This document shows, piece by piece, positions 54,115-63,961 of a stretch of 64,000 nucleotides of DNA. The notes beneath the pieces were generated by a model, which saw only the letters and a program-made list of their open reading frames with translations, was not told the origin of the DNA and ran no database searches. Position 1 is the stretch's first letter; the number at the start of each line of letters is the position of its first letter. The translations under genes were made by a program, and so were the position numbers. Origin of the DNA: Lolium rigidum (lineage: Eukaryota > Streptophyta > Magnoliopsida > Poales > Poaceae); the NCBI RefSeq assembly GCF_022539505.1, contig NC_061510.1, forward strand, positions 224,152,043 through 224,216,042. Direction: 5' to 3'.

Positions 54115-54395
54115 GGCCTTGTTTACTTCTAGGGTATTTATGGGGATTGGAGGGGATTATTTCGTATCCCAGAAAATCCCCACTAGTCCGTTTACTTCTC
54201 CGGTTTTGAACGACATAATCCCGAGATATCCCCTCCCATCCCCTCTCATCCCCACATTTTTTGCCTAAATCAAAAACTCTACATCATACTAGTGTATTTT
54301 TGGGGAGGGGTATTTGAGGGGATTGGGTGAACACCAAATCCCCTCCCATCCCCATACCTATTGGGAACAAAAATACGAGAGAAGTAAACAAGGCC
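54115..54395 (+). mobile_element. Tourist-like MITE in the F-box pseudogene
   Basis: GGCCTTGTTTACTTCT and AGAAGTAAACAAGGCC (with one offset base) are inverted ends of a 281-bp element flanked by TGA on both sides. A three-base duplication fits PIF/Harbinger-type MITEs. Non-coding. Confidence 0.85.
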
Positions 54396-54590
54396 TGAGG
54401 GAGGCCGCGTCCACCAGCGCGCTCTCGACCCGGTGGCGCGGGCTCTATCGCTCCTCGGGCGCCGTCAACCTCGAGATGCGCGTGGAGAAAGACAACGGCG
54501 TCTTCTTCCTCCAAGCCCAAGACCCCCAGTTGTCGCGGCGCGACGCTTTCGTCTCTGCCGCCAAGGCGGCGCTCGTTGCCTCCGAAGCCA

Positions 54591-56262
54591 CACTACTAGA
54601 AAACAGGCAATCAGTGGCGCACCACTTTTTGCTATCAGTGGCGCACCATCACGCCACTGCTAACTATTAGCAGTGGCGCACTGCTGGTGCGCCATTGGTA
54701 ATCCAAACACTTGTGGCGCACCCCCTGATGCGTCACTGCTAACAATGACATGTGCGCCACTGCTAACATAACATGTGCGCCACTGCAGTACAGTTAGGGT
54801 GCGCCACTGCTCGTTGAATAAAATAAAAAAATAAAAAACGGACCACATGGGCCTGGATGTGGCAGCCGGCGGATTTGACCATCATTTATTACACAACCTT
54901 AAAGGAAAACAAGTCCCTAACTCGGGGGATTTGACCATTATTACCAGAGTTATTACAGAACCTTAAAAGAAAACAAATCCCTAACTTTACAACTAAAACC
55001 CTACAAAAAATAAAAAAAGCAATCGGGTCCTTCATCGGATGGAGCCGCCAGATCCTGCAACCGCCGGCCACCGCCGGAGCATGCGCTTGACGGTGGCGTT
55101 GCTCTAATCGCAGACCGCCGCCACTGCGTTCATCGCCGCCATCTCCTCCTTCCTGCAGGTCGCCGAGGGGATGCGCTGCATGAAGTAGGGTGGCACGGTG
55201 ACGACCTCTGTCCCGCACGGGCAGGCCGACGTGCGCGTCCTCGACGAGGTCGTTGTCGGCGGATCTCCTCGACGAAGTAGGCCTGGCCATTGTCGACGCG
55301 AACCGCGGCAGCACGGCGCGCGACCTCGACGAGGTCGTAGGGTAGGAAAAGTGGATCCACAGAGGACAAACTCGGAAGAAGGCGAGGAGGCCGGCATGGT
55401 GAAGATCTGAGGGAGGCGGCGCAGGGATTTGAGGGAGGAGACGAGCGGGTGGTCGGCGGCGGCGCGCGGGTGGCGCAGGCTGCGGCGCATGACGGCGAGT
55501 ACCGTGCTGGCCTCGGCGGAGATGGCGCAGGCGAGGGCGTCGGGGTCGTGGTAGGTGGCGGCGGCGCGCGGCGGGTGCGGCTCCTCGGCGATTGGGTCGA
55601 TGCCGCCGCCGGCGCTGAGCATCCTGGGGCGGCCCATTCTAGGGGTGGGGGGAAGGGCGGGTGCAGGGGCTAGGTAGGGCCCGGCATGGGCATGGGAGGT
55701 GGATCTGGGGAGGAGATCGGAATGGCGGAGGTGGATCTGGGAGGAGACGGCGATGAGAGGGGGAGTGAGGAGTTCGTGCGTGCGTGCGTGCCTGTGTGAG
55801 TTGGATGAGTTGGGAGCTGTGTGGGGATTTTCGGAGGAGATGTGTGGTGGGTGGGGACAGGGGACGTAGTGCGTGTGCTGGTAGAGGGTGTACTGGTGGT
55901 GGCTGTACTGGTCGAGGGGGTCAGGATACACAAACTCGTGTCCAACCCGCGTGCACAGTGGCGCACCGCATGCCACTGCGCCATTGCAATTTGCAACAAG
56001 GTGGCGCACCACATATAGGTGCGCCATTGCTATTTAAATAGCAATGGCGCACCTATATGTGGTGCGCCACTGGTATCCCTACATCTATCTATAATTCAGT
56101 TCCAAAATTAGTAGTGGCCTACCAGTATACTAGTGCGCCACTGCTATGTTTTTATCAGTGGAGCACCAGTTTTTGGTGCGCCACTGCTAACTAGTAGTGG
56201 CGCACCAAAAAAGGTGTGCGCCACTGATAGCAATCTTACGGCTAGGCTTTTTCCTAGTAGTG
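54591..56262 (+). mobile_element. Non-autonomous CACTA element with captured gene DNA
   Basis: It starts CACTACTAGAAAACAGGC and ends TTTTTCCTAGTAGTG, flanked by CCA on both sides (54588-54590, 56263-56265), the 3-bp duplication of CACTA elements. Both ends carry many subterminal repeats of AGTGGCGCACC in both orientations, the expected transposase-binding sites. The 1672-bp element has no transposase; the middle is GC-rich and holds a GNOM-like fragment on the minus strand. Confidence 0.95.
55401..55637 (-). pseudogene. GNOM-like ARF-GEF N-terminal fragment captured by CACTA
   Basis: The minus strand reads MGRPRMLSAGGGIDPIAEEP, then YHDPDALACAISAEASTVLA, VMRRSLRHPRAAADHPLVSS, LKSLRRL. This matches the start of GNOM-family ARF guanine exchange factors (MGRLKLHSGI..., ...IAAVLAVMRRNVRW..., ...LIQSLKALR...), the DCB dimerisation domain. 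About 75 residues of a protein near 1450 aa are present; similarity then stops. The surrounding long open frame (55104-56027) is a chance fusion of captured and repeat DNA. Confidence 0.8.
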
Positions 56263-56519
56263 CCACCGTCACGAGGCTCACCTTCCGCGTGGAGGGCGGC
56301 AACAGCGAATACTCGATGCAGAGGTTCCTGTACCACGCCAAGAGCAGGGACAGAAGAATCGACGTGGTCGCGGACTTGCTCTCCCACCCGGCAATGCGAT
56401 GCGTGGAGGAGCTGCGGCTCGCCATTGTAGGGATGTCCGCAGGGTTATACTTATACGATCTCAGCTTCCTCTCTCTGCCGTCGGAGACCCTCCGCGTGCT
56501 GGAACTCGCCGGTTGTAAT

Positions 56520-57340
56520 TAGACGCGAGCTGGCTCGAGCCAGGCTCGGTGCGAGCCGTCATTCAGCTCGCTGTTTTTGAGCTCGGCTCGGTCCGGCTCG
56601 TTAGGCCAACAAGCTTGAAAAATGGGCTCGGCCTGAGCTTTGCGTTTGCTCGGTCCAGCTCGGTGCAGCTCGCGAGCCTGGGGTGGCTAGTCACTGACGG
56701 GTGGGTTCATCTTCCCCAGCCACGGCAGAGCTACGGGCGGAGGCAGCAGAGAAAATCCGGGGAGGCGCCGGTGAGTATTTGGCGAAGAAGATGGGGTGAG
56801 CTCTAGCACGCTGGTTGACTGGCGCGCACGACGCCGACGACAACCCGGGGGTGGTTGCGGGCGTCCGGCGGCCATCAGCTATGGGCAGCGCCGGAATCCT
56901 TAGCTAGGAGAAGCGGCAGCGTAGGACGTTCGTGCTAGGAGGCGGCAGCGTAGGTCCGTGCTAGGAGGCGGCAGCGTGTGTGCAGTTATGGCGGCGGCGA
57001 CATCATGCGCGGCAGCGGCGCCGGCGACATCATGTGCGGCGGCGCTTGTTTGGGTTGGAGAACTGGAACCATCATGCGTGCGGTTCGTGTCTAACCTAGT
57101 CATCGATGGATTTCACCAGGATGACATTCAGTATCCACCGCTCATGGGCCACACAACAGCCCAATTGCCTCATCTTAATTTGAAACAAAAATATCACGAG
57201 CTAACGGGCTGGCTCGGGCTGAGCCAGACGAGCTTTTAGCCCGCTGCAGTCCGAAAAAACAGGCTCGGCTCAGGCTGTGTCTTACGCGGCCGAGCTTAAC
57301 TCGGGCCGAACCAAAAACTCGGCCCATATGTCCAGCCTTA
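56520..57340 (+). mobile_element. hAT-like insertion in F-box pseudogene
   Basis: An 820-bp block with GCTCGGCTCG-type repeats at both ends, bounded by GTTGTAAT and GTTGTGAA, an imperfect 8-bp direct repeat. Its removal joins the F-box frame (ELAGC to EGLKF). The 3' end reads CCAGCCTTA but the 5' terminus is poorly matched, so the superfamily is tentative. Non-coding. Confidence 0.55.
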
Positions 57341-58249
57341 GTTGTGAAGGCCTCAAATTCAAGCCGCCTGCCGGCGTGTTCCCTATTGACATGTATAAAG
57401 TAGATTGCCTAGTCCTTTTCATCAGTTCGGACTTTTGGTTCAAGTGGCTAGTGCATGAAGCTTAACATTCCTGATGCTAGGATCGCTTCGTCTAAGCTCC
57501 TGCGGATTCCTGATCCAACATCTCCAGAGCTTCATCGACGCCGCGCCGGCGCTCACCACTTTACACCTCCAGTCCGTCAATCTCAAGGTGGAAGAACAGG
57601 GCTTGCTGCGCCTCCGCTGCCCGTCGGTTACTGGCGCTACTGCTAGAGAAGTACATCTACGGGAAGGGCGAGTTCGACGCGGACCGGCGCACGCCCGTGG
57701 AGATCGACGCGCCCGAGGCTGCGGTGTTTCACGTACGGGGGTTTCTCCGGCAAATCTCGCCGAGCTCGCGCGCGCCAGATTTGGCACGGGTGGACGTGCA
57801 CATTTTCGATGATATGCTCCCTGGATGTAACAGCGTAGACAAGAATCTAGGACGCGCGGTCTTCTGGAAATTCCTTCACAACTTCAGCAACGCCAAGGAG
57901 ATGAAGCTGAACCACCACCTCGAGGACGTCGCCGTTGTTACCGCCGCCGAGCGGACCGAGCTCCCGCGCCTGTTCGAAAACCTAGGGCGCCTCGAGCTAA
58001 AGGTTGTTAAGTGCATCTATCTTGGATACAAATCACGTGTGAAAAAATATAAGTTGTTTATTTCTTCAATGCTCTTAAGGATTTTATTTTTATTTTCTGC
58101 TATGGAGTCGCAAACGAGCCCATCGTAAAGATCAATGAATATGTTTTGGGAAAATGGGAAGACTACAAGAAAGAAGAGACTTGGAAAATAGACAATTATA
58201 GAGAATTGGTTACCAACTCCAAAGTCTTATTTTTTGTAGCTCCCATTTA

Positions 58250-58740
58250 CTCAGACTACTCATAGTCGGGATAACATAGGTGGTAAAATCACATATTTCA
58301 AGGTATTTTGGTGATATGGTATGATAATAATGAAAAGAAAGTGATGTGATAACTAGCTATGTTACCATATCACACATCATAAAGCAATATGAGTCTACAA
58401 TATAATTAATGACACATTGCATTAAACCACATCTAAGTTATTACCCATTATGGATGTAGTAACTCAGACTAGTAACATGACATATGTAACTAGTCTAAGC
58501 TACTCTCCACTATGAGCTGACTCATAGTGGGACAATAAATGAAGAAAAGGACTAAGATGTAACTAACTTTCTTATCGTAACATCATACTTCCCAAGATAA
58601 GATGAGTCTACAACCTAATAAATATGACCTTACATGATACCACACATATGTTAGTACTACTACCCACTATAGATGTAATAACATAGAGGAGTAACGCGTG
58701 ATTTAGTACTCTGTGTTACTCCCCACTATGAGCAGCCTTA
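58250..58740 (+). repeat. Two tandem MITE-like units
   Basis: Each unit, about 58250-58505 and 58510-58740, opens with CTCATAGT(C/G)GG and closes with CTCCACTATGAGC or CCCACTATGAGC. Internal blocks GATGAGTCTACAA, TGTTAGTA and GTAATAACA-type motifs recur. They resemble Tourist-type MITEs joined head to tail. 58130-58250 between the pseudogene and this block has no recognisable feature. Confidence 0.6.
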
Positions 58741-58807
58741 AGGATCAATTTCCATCAACGGAACATAATAGCTTCATTGTTCATCACCCAACCTTTCATC
58801 TCGTGCA

Positions 58808-60484
58808 TTAACTGGGTCTGGATCCACAAGGGCCCCTCGGCGAACTGGCAAAACAGTCGATCAAGAAGCGGAGCGTTGGAGAGCAAGAACTTGGCCAATG
58901 TCCTCTGGGCTTCACCCCTTGGTAGTGCACGAAGTTGATCTCGCTCACGCTGTACGTGAAGCAAGTGATCATGGCGCTTGGCGCGTTGATGACGCTGTAC
59001 TGGTTGTACTCGAGGTGGTGCGCGTCGAGGAACACCCTCTCATTGCACAGGTTCGGGGCATGGCTGACCTGAGGAGGCTGTGTTTCGAAGATGAGCGAGA
59101 GCACCTCCAGGTTCGGAGCATGGCTGAGGATCCCATACATGACGGCGGCGATGGTGGCGGTGTCTTGGTGAAATAAGTGCCCTTGCAGCTCGAGGTGTTG
59201 GAGGCCCAAGAAGGCCGACTGTCTTGGCAAAGCGCCGATGCCGGAGCCAAAGCCAAAGCGAGCAGACCGGAGGTGCAGGTGCCTCGCGCAGTGGAAGCGG
59301 TTGTGCACGAACCAGCTGAGGTTGGCGACCTCCTCCCAGGAGGAGATGGGTTCCTGGCGGCAGATGTCGATAGTGCACGTACTGAGCAACGGCAGTGCGG
59401 TGAACAAACGGCCGGACACGCTGCTGACTATGTACGTTTCCAGGAGATGATTGCGAGGGACGGCGCCGCGGTACTCAAATGCGTCAAGCTCCGATACGTC
59501 CAGGCTGACGGTGGCCAGATTGTGGCAGCACCGGACGGCGAGCCTGCGGAGGCGCGTGTCGAAGAGGGAGAGGCCGGTCACCGTGTGGCAGGTTTCGAGC
59601 GTGAGGTCGGCGAGGCGCGGGCATGCGGAGATGAGCCTCTGCACTTGTTGCCCGTCGTCGGATACGCCCGAGAGAAGAAGCTCCTGGAGAGACGGCAGGC
59701 TGATTGTGTGCGGCGGGGAGAGCCTGCAGGGCCCAATGCGGAGTGATCGCAGCACGGCACAGGCGAACAGCCCCCTCGGAACGGCGTACTCAGCTGCAGG
59801 TGGCAGCTCACCCCCCTCGTCTTCGGAGGAGACGGCGTCATCTCCGTCGTCGTCGTCGTCGTCGACGGTGCGATCCTTCTCCGGGCTGAGCGTGACAGCA
59901 TCGCCGCTGCTGACCTCACAACTGGTTTGGGGATTCTGGCCAATCACGGAGGCTTCAGCGAAGCAGGGCTGCCTGTAAGGTGCGCCGTCGCATTGGAGCG
60001 GAGCGCGGCGGAGGCAGAGGTCGAGCGCGAGACTGGGCCCGGCCTGCTTCATGGCGTAGGAGACGCACTGGTCCACGGCGCGGAAATCGCGGCTTCTGTA
60101 TTCGTTCAAGGCCACGCGGAGCGCGCGCAGAGGCGGCGCGGCGGCCGGACCGCGGTGGCGGGCGACGATGGCGGCGGTGACGGTGGCCGTGAATCGCGTC
60201 GGCGGGTCGGGGTCCATGGCCTTGGGCGGCCGCCCGTATTCGGGGCTGTAGCAGTAGTTGTCGTCGTCGTTGTCGTCGGCGATGGGGATCTCCGGCTCCT
60301 CCAGCGAGAGGGTGTGGACAGTGGCGAAGACGTCGCGCCACCGGGTCGAGAGCGCGGCCGCACGCGCGGCCTCCTGGGACGGGAGGAAGGATAGGATGTG
60401 GCCCAGCACGTCGTCGCCGAGCTTGCCGATGCGGTCCTCGCGCCTCCGTAGTTTGGCTTTGGCGGCGTCGGTGGCGATCTCCAC
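58808..60484 (-). CDS. F-box/LRR protein, single exon, likely 3' frameshift
   Basis: As written the ORF has 558 codons. The F-box is near residues 17-60 (RIGKLGDDVLGHILSFLPSQ, ALSTRWRDVFA). An acidic linker around 205-230 (VDDDDDDGDDAVSSEDEGGE) precedes LRR-like segments (LRSLRIGPCRLSPPHTISLP, LADLTLETCHTVTGLSL, LEVLSLIFETQPPQ). The last ~40 residues after SEINFVHYQG look out of frame; the next frame gives EAQRTLAKFLLSNAPLLDRL and ends at 58755. One extra G in the GGGG run near 58919 would join them, so this is either a recent mutation or an assembly error. F-box proteins of this group act in SCF ubiquitin ligases; the substrate is unknown. A TATATATAT box lies 53 bases upstream. Confidence 0.85.
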   Translation of the reverse strand: MEIATDAAKAKLRRREDRIGKLGDDVLGHILSFLPSQEAARAAALSTRWRDVFATVHTLSLEEPEIPIADDNDDDNYCYSPEYGRPPKAMDPDPPTRFTATVTAAIVARHRGPAAAPPLRALRVALNEYRSRDFRAVDQCVSYAMKQAGPSLALDLCLRRAPLQCDGAPYRQPCFAEASVIGQNPQTSCEVSSGDAVTLSPEKDRTVDDDDDDGDDAVSSEDEGGELPPAAEYAVPRGLFACAVLRSLRIGPCRLSPPHTISLPSLQELLLSGVSDDGQQVQRLISACPRLADLTLETCHTVTGLSLFDTRLRRLAVRCCHNLATVSLDVSELDAFEYRGAVPRNHLLETYIVSSVSGRLFTALPLLSTCTIDICRQEPISSWEEVANLSWFVHNRFHCARHLHLRSARFGFGSGIGALPRQSAFLGLQHLELQGHLFHQDTATIAAVMYGILSHAPNLEVLSLIFETQPPQVSHAPNLCNERVFLDAHHLEYNQYSVINAPSAMITCFTYSVSEINFVHYQGVKPRGHWPSSCSPTLRFLIDCFASSPRGPCGSRPS

Positions 60485-60536
60485 TAGATTGATTTTCTCG
60501 AAATGCCGGCGAACGGCTGACTTGTTTTTGTATGGC

Positions 60537-60545
60537 TATATATAT
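60537..60545 (-). promoter_or_regulatory. TATA box of minus-strand F-box gene
   Basis: TATATATAT, read on the minus strand, lies 53 bases before the start codon, allowing a leader of roughly 20-30 bases. Confidence 0.55.
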
Positions 60546-61162
60546 GGGAGTACACAAACCGACCTGGCCTGGGTAATACGTGTCCGTCTCACCAAATAAA
60601 ATAAAAAAAAGAGGGTTGGCAGAGGTAGTCCAAATTAAACCTTGATTTCCAATCCTGGAAATTGGCAGTTTGGGTCGTCAACTTTCAACATGTTAATTCA
60701 GGCCATGACCTTTTAAGAGCATCTCCAGCCGCCGTTCCCCAAAGCGTCCCCAAAAGGGATTTGAGGTGCGCCGGATAAAAAAACCATTCCAGCCGCGTCC
60801 CCAAAGCCTATTTTTGTCCGGCGCGCCCCCATACGGTGTCCGGCGCCCCGAGCCCGTCCCCGTGTGGGGACGCACCGGGCACGCCGGACACAACGAAAAG
60901 CGAGGCGGGGAGTGGCGGGGCTGACCCGTCAGCGGCACAGTTAATTTTAACCTAACCGTCGCCTACCTCGCGACGGAAGTTATTCGCGCGCAGTGACACA
61001 CGGCGGCATCTTTGCCTTAATGGCGACGGAGGGGCAGGCGAGACGTCTCGTCGGTGCTGCGCAGCCTCCACGCGTCGCCGGCGTTCGCATGCCACCGCCC
61101 GTTCCCGCGCGATCTTCCCGCCTCTTTTCGCCTGTTCCCGTGCTTTCTTCCCGACGCCGGCG

Positions 61163-61172
61163 TCTATAAAAG
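61163..61172 (+). promoter_or_regulatory. TATA box of Harbinger-borne gene
   Basis: TCTATAAAAGGTC lies about 100 bases before ATGGCGAACCG at 61263. Such a clean TATA box inside a non-autonomous element implies the ORF was transcribed from its own promoter. Confidence 0.6.
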
Positions 61173-61262
61173 GTCTCCCGGCTCAACGGTAGCCACCACA
61201 CCCCGCCGACAACAAACACAGCCCTCGTCGCTCCACCGCCGTCTCCTCCACCACCGGTAGCA

Positions 61263-62223
61263 ATGGCGAACCGCCCGGCGCTGGCCACTTCCTCCACCGC
61301 CGTCCCCTCCACTTGCGGTCCCGGAAACGCAGGTCGACACCGACCCCTCGGCAGCGGCCGGGAAGAGCGATGGCGTGCACACCATCGGCGGCGGCGGGAG
61401 GCAATGCAGCGGCGAGGCCCGCCGGCAGCGGGAGGCGGCGCAGGCGGCGGATGCGGCGGCGTTCTGCGCCCATGGCCCCGCTGGCCGGCGAGGCCGCGGC
61501 GGCGGCAGCGTGGCGGGAGCGAGCGGGACGCCACCGTTGCGGCGTATGACGCCTCGACGAGACGGGAGGCGCGACGGTGCTGGTACCGGGCGGAGATGGA
61601 GCAGCGGTGGGCCGACGAGCGCCGGCGCCGGCTCGGCCGAGCGGGATGCGCCTGCACGAGATCGGCGGGAGTCGATCGAGCGCCGGCGGCGGGAGTCGAT
61701 TGAGCACCGGCGGCAGCGCGCGGCGGAGGAGCGTCATCGGCGGGAGGCGGCGCTGAAGGCGTTATGGGGGAGGCGGGCGGACCAGTTGGCGGCGGAGGAC
61801 GCCGTGTTGGCGGCGGCGATGATGGAGGCGCCAACAGATGTGGAGGAGGAGGCGCCAATGGAGGAGGAGGCCGAGGCGGAGGAGACCGAGGTGGAGGACG
61901 ACGACGACGACGAGTTCGAGTGGTCCGACGACGACGGGCCGCACCCGGACGAAACGGCCGATCAGCAACGCGCGCTCGTCGAGTCCTTCGAGTCGGAGAA
62001 GAAGCTCCAGGACGACGCCCGTGCCCGCGAAGAGGCGCAGATTCGTCGCGCCGTCGAGCTCTCCCTCCAGGCGGCCCAGCAGGGGAGGGCGGAGGAGGAG
62101 GACGCGCGGCACCGTCTGGCCACCGCCGAACGCAAGGAGAGGAGGCGCGCGCAGGAGGAGCTGCGGCGTAGGGGAGGCGACGACGGGGCGGGGCCGTCGA
62201 ACGCACTGCCGGGCGGTCAGTAG
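61263..62223 (+). pseudogene. Harbinger-borne UIM-like ORF, frameshifted
   Basis: The start MANRPALATSSTAVPST is followed by at least two or three frame changes (segments in all three frames; a GGSERDATVAAYDASTRREA piece near 61505-61570). From about 61640 the frame is open to TAG at 62221: RDRRESIERRRRESIEHRRQ, an acidic run (EEEAPMEEEAEAEETEVEDD, then FEWSDDDGPHP), QQRALVESFESEKK, EEAQIRRAVELSLQAAQQ and an Arg/Glu coiled coil ending GPSNALPGGQ. IRRAVELS fits the ubiquitin-interacting motif consensus exactly and closely resembles known UIMs; QQRALVES is a near match. The family resemblance to 40222-40905 is in layout and motif. Confidence 0.65.
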
Positions 62224-62451
62224 TGTAGGTTTAGATGAAATCTAGCCGTTTTCATTCAAACTTTGTAATATATAATCAAAATTGAATGAAAACATTTATT
62301 TTCGTGCACCAATATTCATTTGAAGGAGGCGTTTGAGGGACGCGGCTGGGGAGCGACGTCCACCAAAGGCGGCACGAACAAAACACGTCCCCCAAACGCT
62401 CAATCCAGCGCGGTTTGGGGGACGCTTTGGGGGACACGGCTGGAGATGCTC

Positions 62452-62964
62452 TAAGAGATACAAACAGGAACGCGAGCAGTTTGCCAAGTGCAAATAGGAC
62501 CAAGTTGTCACAACCATTGTTCCTATTTACGTTCCTCGAGGTTCGGTCCGACATGGTTCACGACCGAGACCTTAAGGCTTAAATAAACCATTAAGGATTG
62601 AACAATCCAATCTTGGGCGGCCGGTGGCGACTGGTGATAGCGGACGGGAGGGTGCGGACGCGAGCCCACGGCCGTGGTGGAGCACATGCCGAACCACCCG
62701 CACCACTTCGTCGTCGACAAGTGTGATGCATCAGCAGAAGGGTGGTGGGGCAGCATGTTCATGCCGTTGTCGGCCAACCACAAGCTAGGCGCTGGCGATT
62801 CCGGCAATCTGCAGCGAGGTGTCGGGGACGTCGTGGTGGCTGGCGCGGTCCAGGTCAATGCTTGACAGGTGTGTCGTGTCTTTCTGGCAGCGACATCTTG
62901 AAGTATCTTACGCCGGCGACGACCGTTGGCAGCATAGGGGAAAAGAGGAGGTCGGGATAACAGA
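62452..62964. other. Intergenic, short protein-like fragment
   Basis: 62674-62865 reads VEHMPNHPHHFVVDKCDASA, then GWWGSMFMPLSANHKLG; it looks protein-like but is not recognised and is too short to call. The rest has no visible feature. Confidence 0.35.
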
Positions 62965-63961
62965 AGCTTGGCCGAAGGAGGATCTGGTCGGGTGGCTTAA
63001 GTTAATTAAGGCTAAATACCTACGGGACCGACCACTTCTTGCTTGTGACCGCCGGGAGGGATCTCAGTTTTGGAGAGCCCTCGAGGACATTAAGCAGGAG
63101 ATTGGAGCGGGACTTTCCCTCTCCATAGGCGATGATAGAGGGACCATGTTCTGGCTTGACCCATGGCTGGGTGAGCGCCCCATTTGCCTTGACTTCCCGG
63201 ACCTCTTCGCCATTTGCGCCGACCCCCCTATTCTTGTCGCCGACGCCGCCCAGGGGGGCTGGGATATTTTGTTCCGTCGCGGTCTTACCCAGGGAGAGGC
63301 CCTGAGCCTGACTCTGCTGCGGAACCTCCTCCCGGACGCTCTGCCGGTAGGACTAGACTCGCCCTCTTGGCGCTTGTCGCCATTCGGCTCGTTCCTCCGT
63401 ACGGACGGCCTATAGGGCCTTGTTCAGGGGTCCCTCGCTGCCTTGGACGGCCCCTCTTTTTAAAGCGCCTATCCCGCTTAAGACGAAGATGTTTCTTTGG
63501 CAGTTGCTTAGGGATCGCCTTCCCTCTGGGGTGGAGGTTGCGAAGAGGCACGGGCCGGGCGACGGGCTTTGTCCATTGTGTGCGGTCCCGGAGACGACGA
63601 CCCACATAATGTTCTCTTGCCCTGCGGCCCGTTTCCTCTGGTGCTTCCTCCAGGAGGCGCTGGGGCCTGAGTGGCAGGCCTCGGGGAGTTCATCGAGGCC
63701 CATGCGAACAACACCGGTAGGAGGAGGCGCCTCTTCTGGTTATTGTTCGCGGCCTTGACCTGGACCTTGTGGACTGTGCGTAATAAGTTGGTCATTGAGC
63801 TTATCCTGCCTCGACGTGCTTCTGACTTCTTATTCTCTTTCTTGGCTTTGTTGCAGCAGTGGTACCCGCTGTGTAGACAGCGGGACAGGGAGCGCCTGGA
63901 CGACATGTTGGAGGATCTTCTTGCGGCGGCCCGTCGCATTTCTACGTCGTCTAGCCTCTGA
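62965..63961 (+). pseudogene. LINE ORF2 3' fragment with zinc-binding domain
   Basis: Reading WLKLIKAKYLRDRPLL, FWRALEDIKQEIGAGLSLSI, FWLDPWLGERPICLDFPDLF is the conserved region after the reverse transcriptase of plant LINEs. After a frameshift near 63410 comes the zf-RVT domain (KTKMFLWQLLRDRLPSGVEV, then LCPLCAVPETTTHIMFSCPA). A second shift near 63670 leads to RRRLFWLLFAALTWTLWTVR and a stop at 63959. The reverse transcriptase and endonuclease parts are absent. This is a dead 5'-truncated copy. Confidence 0.85.

Larger units (their letters stand above)
54042..58002 (+). pseudogene. F-box/LRR gene broken by three or four insertions
   Basis: Start MAGCDRLSALPDDLLLRVLH matches an F-box. The frame is cut after codon 24 by a MITE (54115-54395), resumes with REAASTSALSTRWRGLYRSS, is cut by a CACTA element (54591-56262), resumes in the same frame with TVTRLTFRVEGGNSEYSMQR to LRVLELAGC, and is cut by a hAT-like element (about 56520-57340). 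After that come EGLKFKPPAGVF, about 95 foreign bases, then LGSLRLSSCGFLIQHLQSFI, a frameshift near 57645, and FDADRRTPVEIDAP to LFENLGRLELK with a donor-like GT at 58003. Removing element plus one target duplication restores the frame at the first two sites. The family is the grass F-box/LRR group of the FBD type. No product is expected. Confidence 0.88.
60717..62451 (+). mobile_element. PIF/Harbinger-type element carrying a UIM-like ORF, copy 2
   Basis: Inverted termini GAGCATCTCCAGCCG and CGGCTGGAGATGCTC are flanked by TAA on both sides. Length is 1735 bp with no transposase. A TATA box, CTATAAAAGG, lies at 61163-61172, then a GC-rich ORF region 61263-62223 and an AT-rich 3' arm, the same plan as copy 1 at 39905. 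Confidence 0.88.

Noticed and set aside
55104..56027. A 307-codon minus-strand ORF in the CACTA element as a single gene.
   Set aside because: It crosses from subterminal repeats through the GNOM-like piece into another frame of captured DNA; only about 75 residues look like a real protein.
60980..62206. A 408-codon minus-strand ORF across Harbinger copy 2.
   Set aside because: Proline/arginine-rich shadow of the GC-rich plus-strand ORF, with no recognisable motif, while the plus strand has a TATA box, start and UIM-like motifs.
62674..62865. 63-codon plus-strand ORF with a protein-like sequence.
   Set aside because: Too short, family unknown and no neighbouring exons, so noted only as a fragment.
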